A DNA stretch of 64,000 bases from Bacteroides faecium (GCF_012113595.1 NZ_CP050831.1:5022001-5086000); one strand, 5' to 3'; counted from the first letter of the stretch, positions 8,259 to 17,085 are shown. Made by a program: numbers and translations. The notes: generated by a model not told the origin, from the letters alone.

Positions 8259-9389
8259 ATGAAAATACATGAATATCAAGCGAAAGAGATTTTCTCCAAG
8301 TATGGAATACCTGTTGAAAGGCACACTTTATGCCGTACTGCCGCAGGTGTCGTAGCCGCGTTCCGGAGTATGGGAACAGACAGAGCCGTTATTAAGGCGC
8401 AAGTATTGACCGGCGGGCGGGGGAAAGCCGGTGGGGTCAAATTGGTAGACAACACGGAAGATGCCTACCAGGAAGCCAGGAATATTCTTGGAATGAATAT
8501 AAAGGGGCTTCCTGTCAATCAGGTCTTGGTTAGTGAAGCCATTGATATTGCAGCCGAATACTATGTCAGTTTTACTATCGACCGGAATACACGTTCCGTC
8601 GTTCTTATGATGAGCGCATCCGGTGGAATGGACATTGAAGAAGTGGCCCGCCGTACACCGGAGAAAATTATCAGATATTCAATCAATCCGTTCGTCGGAC
8701 TTCCCGATTACCTGGCACGGCGCTTTGCCTTCTCCCTTTTTCCTCAGATGGAACAGGCAGGCAGGATGGCGGTCATCCTTCAGGAACTTCATAAAGTATT
8801 TATAGAAAATGACGCATCATTAGTGGAAGTCAACCCGTTGGCACTCACCGCAAAAGGCACGTTGATGGCTATTGACGCCAAAATTGTTTTTGACGATAAT
8901 GCACTTTACCGTCATCCGGCAATACATGCATTATTCGACCCGACGGAAGAAGAAAAGGTCGAAGCAAATGCGAAAGATAAGGGATTCAGTTATGTTCATA
9001 TGGACGGTGATATAGGTTGCATGGTGAATGGCGCCGGACTTGCCATGGCTACAATGGATATGATAAAACTTCACGGTGGAAATCCTGCTAATTTCCTGGA
9101 CATTGGCGGCAGTTCCAATCCGCTCAAAGTAGTGGATGCCATGAAACTTCTCTTGCAGGATGAAAAAGTAAAAGTGGTTCTGATTAATATTTTCGGTGGA
9201 ATCACTCGTTGTGATGATGTGGCAATGGGGCTTATCCAAGCATTCGACATGATAAAAAGTGATATACCTGTCATTGTCCGGCTTACGGGAACGAATGAGA
9301 ATATCGGACGGGAATTGCTGCGGAATCATAGTCGTTTCCAGATAGCCACAACCATGAAAGAAGCCGCTCTCATGGCTCTGAAATCATAA
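8259..9389 (+). CDS. sucC: Succinyl-CoA synthetase (ADP-forming), beta subunit
   Basis: A 376-residue ATP-grasp subunit that binds nucleotide and succinate; with SucD it interconverts succinyl-CoA and succinate with nucleotide phosphorylation. Family features: N-terminal 'MKIHEYQAKEIFSKYGIPV', the ATP-binding 'QVLTGGRGKAGGVKL', and the C-terminal ligase region 'NFLDIGGSSNPLKVVDAM' and 'INIFGGITRCDDVA'. It is 34 bp upstream of sucD, a standard pair. In Bacteroides the complex is thought to work in succinate/propionate metabolism. No full -33/-7 promoter is visible upstream. Confidence 0.97.
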   Translation: MKIHEYQAKEIFSKYGIPVERHTLCRTAAGVVAAFRSMGTDRAVIKAQVLTGGRGKAGGVKLVDNTEDAYQEARNILGMNIKGLPVNQVLVSEAIDIAAEYYVSFTIDRNTRSVVLMMSASGGMDIEEVARRTPEKIIRYSINPFVGLPDYLARRFAFSLFPQMEQAGRMAVILQELHKVFIENDASLVEVNPLALTAKGTLMAIDAKIVFDDNALYRHPAIHALFDPTEEEKVEANAKDKGFSYVHMDGDIGCMVNGAGLAMATMDMIKLHGGNPANFLDIGGSSNPLKVVDAMKLLLQDEKVKVVLINIFGGITRCDDVAMGLIQAFDMIKSDIPVIVRLTGTNENIGRELLRNHSRFQIATTMKEAALMALKS

Positions 9390-9423
9390 TACGTAACGAA
9401 ATCACTCTAAAAGTAAAACAATT

Positions 9424-10284
9424 ATGAGCATATTAATAAATAAAGCCACTCGCTTGATTGTACAAGGAATCACAGGCAGGGACGGACTTTTCCACGCTAA
9501 AAAGATGAAGGAATACGGAACTAATGTCGTCGGCGGAACTTCTCCGGGTAAAGGCGGAACAGAGGTGGACGGTATTCCGGTATTCAACACCATGTATGAA
9601 GCCGTCGAACGGACGCAGGCTGATACTTCCATCATTTTCGTTCCGGCACGTTTTGCGGCGGATGCGATTATGGAAGCGGCAGACGCAGGTATCCGTTTAA
9701 TTGTTTGCATTGCAGAAGGGATTCCCACTCTGGATGTGATTAAAGCACACCGGTTCGTCGAAGAGAAAGGCGCGATGCTGGTCGGACCTAACTGTCCGGG
9801 ACTTATTTCTCCGGGAAAAAGTATGGTCGGCATCCTGCCGGAACAAGTCTTCCAGGAAGGCAAAGTCGGCGTTATCAGTCGTAGCGGAACGCTTACCTAT
9901 GAAATAGTATATCACTTGACAGCCAACGGCATGGGACAGTCCACCGCTATCGGTATCGGCGGCGACCCGGTAGTGGGGCTACATTTCCTACAGTTGCTGG
10001 AGATGTTCCAGAACGACCCGGAAACTGAAGCAATCGTCCTGATTGGAGAAATCGGCGGAAATGCGGAAGAACAGGCTGCCGAATATATCCGGCGGAATGT
10101 CAGCAAACCCGTAGTGGCATTTATTGCCGGACAATCTGCTCCCCCGGGAAAACAGATGGGACATGCAGGGGCGATCATTTCAGGAAGCTCCGGTTCGGCA
10201 AAAGAGAAGATTGAAGCACTGGAAGCTGCCGGAATCCGGGTAGCACGGGAGCCTTCGGATATACCGGTATTATTAAAAAAATAA
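9424..10284 (+). CDS. sucD: Succinyl-CoA synthetase, alpha subunit
   Basis: A 286-residue CoA-binding subunit. The N-terminal Rossmann CoA site 'VQGITGRDGLFHAKKM' and 'GGTSPGKGG', the 'GPNCPGLISPGKSMVGI' loop, and the phosphorylated histidine H247 in 'QMGHAGAIISG' are present. It follows sucC directly as a two-gene operon. Length and motifs are complete. Confidence 0.97.
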   Translation: MSILINKATRLIVQGITGRDGLFHAKKMKEYGTNVVGGTSPGKGGTEVDGIPVFNTMYEAVERTQADTSIIFVPARFAADAIMEAADAGIRLIVCIAEGIPTLDVIKAHRFVEEKGAMLVGPNCPGLISPGKSMVGILPEQVFQEGKVGVISRSGTLTYEIVYHLTANGMGQSTAIGIGGDPVVGLHFLQLLEMFQNDPETEAIVLIGEIGGNAEEQAAEYIRRNVSKPVVAFIAGQSAPPGKQMGHAGAIISGSSGSAKEKIEALEAAGIRVAREPSDIPVLLKK

Positions 10285-10350
10285 TTATATCCTTCGAACT
10301 ATTCTTTCATTCTGCTTGTTACAATTCTATCACTTAAAAATTAGAATGGT

Positions 10351-10524
10351 ATGAGCAGACGTAGACAATTGGAGCATGAAGTATCCGTAGCCCAGGAAAG
10401 AATCAAGAAGGCTGCAAAGGATACACCGAAAAATATCTTGAAATTATGGGAACAGGAACTGGTAGATCTGGAACTGGAGCTCAATAATATGGTGGATGAT
10501 GAAGAAGATAACAACGAGGACTAA
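10351..10524 (+). CDS. Small charged helical protein, 57 residues, function unknown
   Basis: An ATG at 10351 opens 57 codons to TAA at 10522. The product is Lys/Arg-rich at the N-terminus (MSRRRQLEHEV), has heptad-like leucines (KNILKLWEQELVDLELEL) and ends in an acidic tail (DDEEDNNED). A single coiled-coil helix is likely. It has its own strong terminator immediately after the stop, 66 bp after sucD, which supports a real gene. I recognise no family. It may be cotranscribed with sucCD, as no terminator is seen between them. Confidence 0.65.
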   Translation: MSRRRQLEHEVSVAQERIKKAAKDTPKNILKLWEQELVDLELELNNMVDDEEDNNED

Positions 10525-10528
10525 TAGA

Positions 10529-10566
10529 AGAAAGGCGTGCCAGTTTACCTGACACGCCTTTCTTTA
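10529..10566. terminator. Bidirectional terminator between the 57-codon ORF and the RRM gene
   Basis: 11-bp perfect stem AGAAAGGCGTG / CACGCCTTTCT (arms 10529-10539 and 10553-10563). It is flanked by A-rich and T-rich sequence and so can serve both convergent genes. Confidence 0.85.
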
Positions 10567-10588
10567 TAATTGGCTATATATTCCAGTC

Positions 10589-10834
10589 TTAGTTTCTTGG
10601 CAATGCTTCTTTAACTACCATTGAACGACCTACATATTCAGCACCATTCAATTGTTTGATAGCATTGTTAGCTTCTGTATCATCCGGCATTTCGATAAAC
10701 GCAAAACCTTTTGATCTTCTAGTTTCACGGTCTGTGATTAACTTTACTGAAGCAACTGTTCCATACTCTTCCATTACATTTCTCAAGTCTGATTCCTTAA
10801 CATTATAGCTAAGATTTCCAATGTACAAATTCAT
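10589..10834 (-). CDS. Single-RRM RNA-binding protein (Bacteroides Rbp family)
   Basis: An 81-residue protein consisting of one RNA-recognition motif, with RNP2 'LYIGNL' at 3-8 and RNP1 'KGFAFIEM' near 44-51. The start is the ATG at 10834; the reading frame runs nine bases further to a TTG, but 'MNLYIGNL' is the family N-terminus. Bacteroides carry several such proteins (RbpA, RbpB, RbpC in B. thetaiotaomicron) that act as global RNA binders in species without Hfq or ProQ; this one may be RbpA, from memory only. The -7 box ends only six nt before the ATG, so the mRNA may be nearly leaderless. Confidence 0.93.
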   Translation of the reverse strand: MNLYIGNLSYNVKESDLRNVMEEYGTVASVKLITDRETRRSKGFAFIEMPDDTEANNAIKQLNGAEYVGRSMVVKEALPRN

Positions 10835-10840
10835 AAAATA

Positions 10841-10872
10841 CAAATATAAAAAATTAATAATTCAATAAGAAA
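10841..10872 (-). promoter_or_regulatory. Promoter of the RRM gene (-7 TATATTTG, -33 TTTC)
   Basis: Minus-strand TATATTTG (10848-10841) with TTTC exactly 20 bp upstream (10872-10869). The predicted start site falls at or next to the ATG. The surrounding DNA is AT-rich, so chance is possible. The rest of the 10835-11112 gap shows nothing I can name. Confidence 0.5.
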
Positions 10873-11112
10873 GTTTTGGGAAGATCTAAATTAGAGATGG
10901 ATATGCTCAAATAAATGAGAAGATTCATGTAAAATAATCAAATCGCAATAAACCTCTTTATTGTTGTTGATTGCAAAGGAAAGCATTATTTATAGATATT
11001 GCACTATATTCTCTCCTTTTTCTTTTCGTAAAACATCTTTTTTAAGGAAATAGCCCAATACTTAACGTTCGTATCTCCTATTGCCGGGGATTTTCCAAGC
11101 TAGTTGCCGGAA

Positions 11113-11832
11113 TTATTCTTTCGGCAGATTCTTCATCACAAATTCGTCAAAAAAGAGTTTTTTATAACTTCCGCCTATAGCTATCTCATAAGACTTGATA
11201 AAAATATCATTCGTATCGAAAGAGTCAATCCGGGAGATATTGACAATATAAGATTTGTTCACCCGAAGAAACTGCTTGCCGGGGAGTTGTTCGTGGATAT
11301 TCTTTAAATTCATCTTAGTCACCACCCGCTGATCTTCCAATTGAAGAATCGAATAGTCCTTCAGTCCCTCAATAAAAAGAATATCACCGAAGTTTATCTT
11401 GAAATAACGCCGTTCCGACTTGATGAAGATGTATTCCTCTTGAATCTCCTCTACCCTTTCAGGCGTTTCCGACAATAATAATTTATGATATGCAATGGCT
11501 TTGTTGACCGCTTTCAGGAAACGGTTCATCTCTATGGGTTTTACCAGATAATCAATGGCACTCACATCGTAGCTGTCGAGTGCGTATTCCGCATAGGCTG
11601 TTGTAAAGATAACCAATGTATCTTTAGGAATACTCTGCGCAAACTCCAATCCGGTAATTCCCGGCATCTGAATATCGAGAAAGACCAAATCGACCGTATG
11701 TTCGTTCATAAAAGCGGACGCGGCAATGGCATTATTAAAGCTACCGGTCAATACCAATTGAGGAATCTGCTCCACCAATGATTTCATTCCTTTACGAGCT
11801 ACCGGCTCGTCATCGACAATAATACAATTCAT
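11113..11832 (-). CDS. LytTR-family response regulator
   Basis: A 239-residue cytoplasmic regulator. The receiver domain (1-115) has the acidic pair in 'IIVDDEP', phosphoacceptor D53 in 'LVFLDIQMPG' and K98 in 'DYLVKPI'. The LytTR DNA-binding domain covers ~135-235 ('YIFIKSERRYFKINFGDILFIEG', 'FLRVNKSYIVNISRID'). Its start overlaps the stop of the kinase gene by 4 bp, so the two are translationally coupled. The pair forms a LytS/LytR-type two-component system whose target promoters would carry LytTR direct repeats; I could not place one here. Confidence 0.93.
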   Translation of the reverse strand: MNCIIVDDEPVARKGMKSLVEQIPQLVLTGSFNNAIAASAFMNEHTVDLVFLDIQMPGITGLEFAQSIPKDTLVIFTTAYAEYALDSYDVSAIDYLVKPIEMNRFLKAVNKAIAYHKLLLSETPERVEEIQEEYIFIKSERRYFKINFGDILFIEGLKDYSILQLEDQRVVTKMNLKNIHEQLPGKQFLRVNKSYIVNISRIDSFDTNDIFIKSYEIAIGGSYKKLFFDEFVMKNLPKE

Positions 11833-12884
11833 AGGCTCAAATGTAAGTTGACATTATAAGTTGTTTCCTTATCTTCTATTTTTAGCACATATCGTGTTCC
11901 ATAAAGTAAATCCAGCCTGCGCCGTATATTGACCAGTCCGATTCCGCCGTCTTTCTTTATCGGAACAGGCGGTTTGGAGTTCTCGCAACGAAACAGCAGT
12001 TCGTTATCACAGACCTTAAAGTAGAGATGTACATAGGACAGATTATTACTATCCGGATTGTGTTTCACTGCATTCTCCACAAAAGGGATGAAAAGCAATG
12101 GGGGGACGCAAATCTCGTCAAGTTCACCTTCCGTTGTTACGTGATACTCAAAACAATCCCGTCGTACTTTCTCCAGTTCGAGATAATCGACTAGAAACTG
12201 AATATCCGCTTGTAAAAGTACTTCTTTCTGTGCACTGTCATTGAATTGATAGCGTAACAAATCATCCAGTTTCGCTAATATCTGCGACGCTTCCTCTGCA
12301 TCTTCTTTCACTAAGATATTGGCATTGTTCAGCATATTGAAAAGGAAGTGAGGATTAATCTGATTCTTCAATTGCTGCAATTCCGCCTGTTTGGTGGCTT
12401 TCTCCAGTTCCATAATTTCCCTGCCGGAGATTATCCAACGCCGGAAAAGCTCGAAACTGGTACACCCGCTCGCTATCAGCATTAATGTGACGACAGAATG
12501 TATAAAGCTCAAAAAAGAAAAAGGTCGCCCATCCTGTAAGTGGAAGTCATCAATCCCATATTGTTGATGGAGAGGATATAAAAAGGCAAGCCCTATCAAT
12601 GCACTCAAAAGAATGATTGCGGAAAACCAAAGCCAGTAATGTGTTAGCTGGTGTTTATTCAGAAAGCGGGGAACCAGCCAGTAAATACTCAAATAAATAG
12701 GAAAAGCAAATACGAGTGTGCTCACGACAAACGCGTACAGGAAACCGTCGCTATTAAAACTTCTATGTATATTCTGGAAACCGAGGAAGAGTATCAAAAG
12801 TAACAATAGCAGATGCCCCAACAGTCTGAACCGATGATCGACCAGACTCTTTCCCCAATTATATATATTCCGGGAATCTTTCAT
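11829..12884 (-). CDS. LytS-like sensor histidine kinase
   Basis: A 351-residue membrane kinase of the His_kinase (PF06580) class. Four hydrophobic segments occupy ~20-145. The phosphoacceptor H179 lies in 'NQINPHFLFNMLNN'. The ATPase module has its N-box Asn N271 in 'FVENAVKH' and a G-box 'GGIGLVNIRRRLDLLY'. No large extracytoplasmic sensor domain is present, so sensing may be within the membrane or through partners. It overlaps both neighbours by 4 bp (pseudo-kinase upstream, LytTR regulator downstream). Confidence 0.92.
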   Translation of the reverse strand: MKDSRNIYNWGKSLVDHRFRLLGHLLLLLLILFLGFQNIHRSFNSDGFLYAFVVSTLVFAFPIYLSIYWLVPRFLNKHQLTHYWLWFSAIILLSALIGLAFLYPLHQQYGIDDFHLQDGRPFSFLSFIHSVVTLMLIASGCTSFELFRRWIISGREIMELEKATKQAELQQLKNQINPHFLFNMLNNANILVKEDAEEASQILAKLDDLLRYQFNDSAQKEVLLQADIQFLVDYLELEKVRRDCFEYHVTTEGELDEICVPPLLFIPFVENAVKHNPDSNNLSYVHLYFKVCDNELLFRCENSKPPVPIKKDGGIGLVNIRRRLDLLYGTRYVLKIEDKETTYNVNLHLSL

Positions 12885-13906
12885 AATTTAATCTTTAAAT
12901 CTGTAACACACTGCGATTGGTTATCACAACGATTCTCTAACAAATAATCTCCTTTCGGATACAACAGCTTCAACCGATGCCGAAGTTTCTCAAAAGCGGG
13001 AAGTGACTTTCGCGGTACGCTTTCTTTTAAACGGTAAGTACAAGTGAAAAGAAGCATCTCCTTTTCTGCCTTTAACTCAATCGTGATATACTTTTCCTCT
13101 TCTATACTTTCCTGAATTGCATATTCTATAATTGGCATAAATAATAAAGGCGGAATTTGCATATAAGCGACCTTGCTTTCCATTCGGATTTCAGATTTGA
13201 AGGTCGGATTACAGATTTTCTCCAATTCCAGATAGTCGGTCATAAAACGCATATCGTCTCCTAATAATACTTTCTTATGTCCACTTTCATAAAGTTGGTA
13301 CCGAAGCAGCCGACTCAATTTAAAGATAAGCGCAGACGCTCTATCGGTATCTTCCAAAGAGAGTGTCCGGGCTTTATTCAACATTTTGGAAAGAAAATCA
13401 GGTTGCAGTTGTTCTTTCAAATGATTCAGTTCGGTTTGAAGACCGTTATTCTCCAATTCATCCAGCCGTTGATGATAAGATACCCATCGACGCAAGAAAA
13501 TAGTGAAAGAGAAAGCAAAAAAGTAAAGAATAAGAGCAAGAGCATTCAATAACAGAAAAAAGAAAAATCTCGAATTGATTGTTTTGATATTATCGGGCAT
13601 GGGATAATACTGTCCCATGATATATGCACCGATGAATAATAACAGCAGCATGCATAGAACAAGGCTAATTGTAAAGCAGATATAGGCTTTATATCGTCTT
13701 TGAAACAAATATTCAGGAATCACCCGATAGGTATGCAGGTTTATTATTCCCCAGAGTATAAGCGAAAGCACTAAGTTAACACCTGTCACCGGATTCAGCC
13801 CTACACTGTTATCTTCGACAAATGTACCTCTGAATACTAAAAAGGTAACTAATAGAAATATACCTATTTGTTTCAACAATCTATATAAAGGTATCCTAAC
13901 TGGCAT
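12881..13906 (-). CDS. LytS-like pseudo-histidine kinase
   Basis: A 341-residue paralog of the next gene with the same layout (four TM segments to ~140, coiled linker, kinase-like module). Key residues are lost: the His-box reads 'EQLQPDFLSKMLNK', so D170 replaces the phosphoacceptor His; the N-box 'IIEYAIQES' has Y262 in place of the ATP-binding Asn; the glycine-rich box is replaced by 'SLPAFEKLRHRL'. The frame is intact and overlaps the active kinase gene by 4 bp, so it is not a decaying pseudogene. A heterodimer partner or allosteric regulator of the active kinase is my inference. Confidence 0.85.
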   Translation of the reverse strand: MPVRIPLYRLLKQIGIFLLVTFLVFRGTFVEDNSVGLNPVTGVNLVLSLILWGIINLHTYRVIPEYLFQRRYKAYICFTISLVLCMLLLLFIGAYIMGQYYPMPDNIKTINSRFFFFLLLNALALILYFFAFSFTIFLRRWVSYHQRLDELENNGLQTELNHLKEQLQPDFLSKMLNKARTLSLEDTDRASALIFKLSRLLRYQLYESGHKKVLLGDDMRFMTDYLELEKICNPTFKSEIRMESKVAYMQIPPLLFMPIIEYAIQESIEEEKYITIELKAEKEMLLFTCTYRLKESVPRKSLPAFEKLRHRLKLLYPKGDYLLENRCDNQSQCVTDLKIKL

Positions 13907-13929
13907 CAGGCGATAAAGTTACTACTTTT

Positions 13930-14826
13930 TTAGAATTGATACTTCATTCCCAGCGAAACATATGCTGCCGGTTTGAAATAAGGGTCTGCATCCTTCGACA
14001 TATCTTTAAAAAAGGCTTTTAGAGTACGGGTGGTGTAATAGGCTATCCGGCTGCATGACACCCCGGCAGTAGCAGTCACGGAAAAGGAATTTCCAATATT
14101 GAATTCCGGCTGTAAACCTGCAATAATGAATTGTTGGGAAAACACGACGTCCTTCCCTTCTCTTTCCAATAATGCCAGCGAACCGTTCATTTCCGCGACC
14201 ACTTTCAGGTTCAGGTATTTATTCATTCTCATTCCTGCCGAGACTTCCATAGCATTGAGCATGGATACTTTTATCTGATAACGCCCTTCAGTACTCCAAT
14301 CAAAATAAATTGCCGGAAATAGCATCGGATAACCAAAAGTGTTATTAATGGCCAGTCCCGCCCCTAAAGCCAGGTTTGGCTTAAACTGCCGGATAAAAAC
14401 AAGTCCCCCTTGCCCAAGGATATTTTTCAGTCTAACATCGGAAGTGGTATAAACTCCCGCGCCGATTGTAGTCAGCAACAACCATCTCTTGCTAATCGGA
14501 CGAATGTTGGTCACACTCAACTGCGCATTTATGATTTGATCTACATCTATATAGGATTGGAGATTTTTATTATTCAAAGCTGTATAACTTGCTCCAGTCG
14601 AAATCATCCAGACCGTAGGCTGGTTTCTTTCATTCATTTTCTGAGAGACAGGGATATTGACATTTCCTTCAACAAACCGCATATCCCCTTTCCCGCCAGT
14701 TTTCTGCCCTTCTTCATCTTTATATTGCGAAGAAGAGATATACCCTGTTTTAATAGTTACCTGTGCCTGTACATTTTCTGATAGTAATAAGAGCAAGGCG
14801 AACACACTTAATAAAATAGCTTTCAT
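13930..14826 (-). CDS. Putative outer-membrane beta-barrel protein (DUF6268-like)
   Basis: A 298-residue exported protein. From the ATG at 14826 it begins with a clear signal peptide (MKAILLSVFALLLLLSENVQA, cut before Q); eleven further codons upstream would spoil it. The mature part alternates polar and hydrophobic residues, is rich in aromatic and Gly residues, and ends in 'YVSLGMKYQF' with a C-terminal Phe, as outer-membrane barrels do. The DUF6268 label is from memory. It is the first gene of the operon with the two kinases and the LytTR regulator, 23 bp upstream of the pseudo-kinase. Confidence 0.65.
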   Translation of the reverse strand: MKAILLSVFALLLLLSENVQAQVTIKTGYISSSQYKDEEGQKTGGKGDMRFVEGNVNIPVSQKMNERNQPTVWMISTGASYTALNNKNLQSYIDVDQIINAQLSVTNIRPISKRWLLLTTIGAGVYTTSDVRLKNILGQGGLVFIRQFKPNLALGAGLAINNTFGYPMLFPAIYFDWSTEGRYQIKVSMLNAMEVSAGMRMNKYLNLKVVAEMNGSLALLEREGKDVVFSQQFIIAGLQPEFNIGNSFSVTATAGVSCSRIAYYTTRTLKAFFKDMSKDADPYFKPAAYVSLGMKYQF

Positions 14827-14967
14827 TCTTTTATCTGTTTTTGAATTTGAATGAGGCAAAAATAAAGCTTTGCCAATCTATGTTGGGAAATTGTAGACCA
14901 AACCCAATATCCAGTAGACAAAACGAATCATTTTTTCCTTCATGGGCTGTTTTTTACTTTTTTCTTT

Positions 14968-14975
14968 TAACTTTG
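14968..14975 (+). promoter_or_regulatory. -7 box TAACTTTG upstream of the 65-codon membrane gene
   Basis: TAACTTTG fits the -7 consensus 45 nt before the ATG at 15021. No good TTTG is seen at -33. Confidence 0.45.
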
Positions 14976-15020
14976 CCTGCCAGATAAGTATATTCATAGA
15001 ACCAACGGAATAATAATTAA

Positions 15021-15218
15021 ATGGAGAATTTGAAGTTCATTAAAAGAATTGTCCTTGCAACTACATTTACGGTCGGTTCAGGTCTGACCATCGCAGGCGG
15101 TATGGGAATTTTCGTCGGACATGAAAGATTTCTATATGCTATCCTAATGATTGCGGGAATTATCTTTTTAGTTATAGGCTGGCTGGTAATACCTGGGATT
15201 TTCAGAAGACTGGAATAA
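15021..15218 (+). CDS. Small two-TM membrane protein, function unknown
   Basis: 65 residues with two hydrophobic stretches (~10-30 and ~38-58, 'FLYAILMIAGIIFLVIGWLVI') and basic ends, giving an inner-membrane hairpin. It lies 16 bp before the Crp-like regulator on the same strand, so they probably share a transcript. I do not recognise a family. Confidence 0.7.
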   Translation: MENLKFIKRIVLATTFTVGSGLTIAGGMGIFVGHERFLYAILMIAGIIFLVIGWLVIPGIFRRLE

Positions 15219-15234
15219 AATAGTATTTAAAGGC

Positions 15235-15798
15235 ATGAAAAATTTTAATCATTATGCAGGACGCGAAGAGTTCTCCGCATTTAAGGACTTCTTTTTGACA
15301 CATGGGCAATGTAAAGACATGAAGAAGAAAGAGTATTTCACTCAGCAGGGAGCTTTAGCAACGCATGGGGCTTACATAGAGGAAGGATTGTTCCGATATA
15401 TCTGTACAGACGACAGAGGATGCGAGCATATCGTCGGCTATTCTTTTGCCGGAGAATATGTAGGTGACTATCCTGCATGCCTGAAAAAGGAGAAAGCTAT
15501 GGTAAGTATCCAGGCTGCAAGTGATGCTAGAATCTATTATGCTTCTGCCGAAGACATGAGAAAATTCTTCTCTACAAACGAAACGACACAGAACTTGGAA
15601 CGGATTCTTGCAGAAGAACTTTTTGTGCAAACCTACATGCGTTTATTAGATATATATTGCAAAACTCCTGCCGAACTCTATTTAGACTTAGTGAGACGTT
15701 ATCCTGATTTTCTGAATTATATTACCCTGAAAGAGGTAGCCTCTTTTCTCCGGGTTACTCCAGAAACGATTAGTCATATACGCAAGAAGTATGAATAA
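15235..15798 (+). CDS. Crp/Fnr-family transcriptional regulator
   Basis: 187 residues: an N-terminal cyclic-nucleotide-binding-like beta roll (~25-115), a dimerisation helix (~120-150) and a short winged helix at the end ('LKEVASFLRVTPETISHIRKKYE'). No Cys cluster for an Fe-S centre and no clear phosphate-binding cassette for cAMP are seen, as is common in Bacteroidetes members. The 28-bp gap to the hotdog gene suggests an operon. Ligand and targets are unknown. Confidence 0.88.
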   Translation: MKNFNHYAGREEFSAFKDFFLTHGQCKDMKKKEYFTQQGALATHGAYIEEGLFRYICTDDRGCEHIVGYSFAGEYVGDYPACLKKEKAMVSIQAASDARIYYASAEDMRKFFSTNETTQNLERILAEELFVQTYMRLLDIYCKTPAELYLDLVRRYPDFLNYITLKEVASFLRVTPETISHIRKKYE

Positions 15799-15826
15799 TA
15801 ACTACTAATAATGAAATAATCAAACG

Positions 15827-16240
15827 ATGAACGTAACAAAACTGCCCTTTAATGATTTTATCGGACTGGAATTCTCCGATAATCCGCATTACATCTTAAT
15901 GCTCAACGATAAATCAGAATATCATAATCACTTGGATACCGTACACGCCAGTGCTATGTTTGCCTTGGCGGAAGCTACAAGCGGACATTATCTCCTTGAA
16001 CAATTCAGTGAATTATCGGATATTATCCCGGTTGTCAGAAAAGTAGAGGTGAAATATCGCAAACCGGCAATTGGAACAGTATATTCAACGGCAAAACTTC
16101 GTGATATTGAGAAGTGTGATGTGATTGAAGCTATCAATCAAAAGGGACGGATTTTATTAAATGTGGAAGTCTCTTTATTTAATAATGAAGATATGCTTGT
16201 GATGCAGGCTGTTTTCGAATGGTTTATTTCCAAGAAATAA
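15827..16240 (+). CDS. Hotdog-fold protein (PaaI/DUF4442-like putative thioesterase)
   Basis: 137 residues with hotdog-like order: substrate-helix region 'NHLDTVHASAMFALAEATSGH' followed by strands 'VVRKVEVKYRKPAIGTVYSTAKL' and 'GRILLNVEVSLFNNEDMLVMQAVFEWF'. Acyl-CoA thioester hydrolysis is usual in the family, but no substrate can be given. It follows the Crp-like gene by 28 bp. Confidence 0.75.
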   Translation: MNVTKLPFNDFIGLEFSDNPHYILMLNDKSEYHNHLDTVHASAMFALAEATSGHYLLEQFSELSDIIPVVRKVEVKYRKPAIGTVYSTAKLRDIEKCDVIEAINQKGRILLNVEVSLFNNEDMLVMQAVFEWFISKK

Positions 16241-16314
16241 AATATGAACTAAATAACAATTAAACTCATGCAGATAATCAATGTAAAATTAGCAAAAGAA
16301 ACATTGATTTATCA

Positions 16315-17085
16315 TTAGCAATCAAAGACATATTCAGAGCGCCCAACACATTTTACCAATAAACCATCGTCAGCTTTTGATGATAAAAATAAGACTACTG
16401 ACTTAGATTCGTAATCGCCCGAAACATCAAAAATAAAATCCGGACAGCCATCCATATCCATGTCTCCCATCCAAAGTATAGCTACATGAGTATCGTGGAA
16501 TTCAGGCATGGCAATGAGTAACTGTTCTTTATCCATACCAGCTTTCGACAGATAGAGTTTATAGTTCCTTACGTTATCCCAGTTCCCGTTGTTCTCTATA
16601 TCATTCCTTAATACTCCTTCGGCACGTAATCGATATTTCTGATTATGAAATTCAAATTCATATTGCTCCCCCATATAAATACTATCTTGTATAGGCTTAG
16701 TCTCTATCAAACTGTCTTGGGGCTCAATACCTTTTATCAACAGGATACTGTTATCTCTATCAGAAAAGACAGAAGCAACAGAATCTTCGATACAATCATC
16801 ATAAAAGTTTTCCACTTTTACGTTTGCCCTATTCATACAAAAACCAGCAGTTACGTCCTGATAAAAGTCATACCACGGCTCCGAATACATATGATAGAAA
16901 TCAGAAAGCAGACTGCCTCTATACCCTGCCGGTATGAGAATATCTATCTCCGTATCTTCATCCACAGGCAATAGAGTCGTGTCCGATTCATCATCAAATG
17001 CCGCCTTGATATCGCCCGATTGTTTTTGTCTACCGCCACACGCATAAACGATAAGACATAAAAATAGAATTATTACTGTTCTCAT
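16315..17085 (-). CDS. Lipoprotein of unknown function
   Basis: 256 residues with a lipoprotein signal (MRTVIILFLCLIVYAC, lipobox ending at C16) followed by GGRQKQSG. Near the C-terminus 'GDMDMDGCPDFIFDVSGDYESK' resembles the calcium-binding FG-GAP/VCBS-type loop. It is probably anchored in the outer or inner membrane facing the periplasm. It stands alone on the minus strand, convergent with the hotdog gene. Confidence 0.75.
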   Translation of the reverse strand: MRTVIILFLCLIVYACGGRQKQSGDIKAAFDDESDTTLLPVDEDTEIDILIPAGYRGSLLSDFYHMYSEPWYDFYQDVTAGFCMNRANVKVENFYDDCIEDSVASVFSDRDNSILLIKGIEPQDSLIETKPIQDSIYMGEQYEFEFHNQKYRLRAEGVLRNDIENNGNWDNVRNYKLYLSKAGMDKEQLLIAMPEFHDTHVAILWMGDMDMDGCPDFIFDVSGDYESKSVVLFLSSKADDGLLVKCVGRSEYVFDC

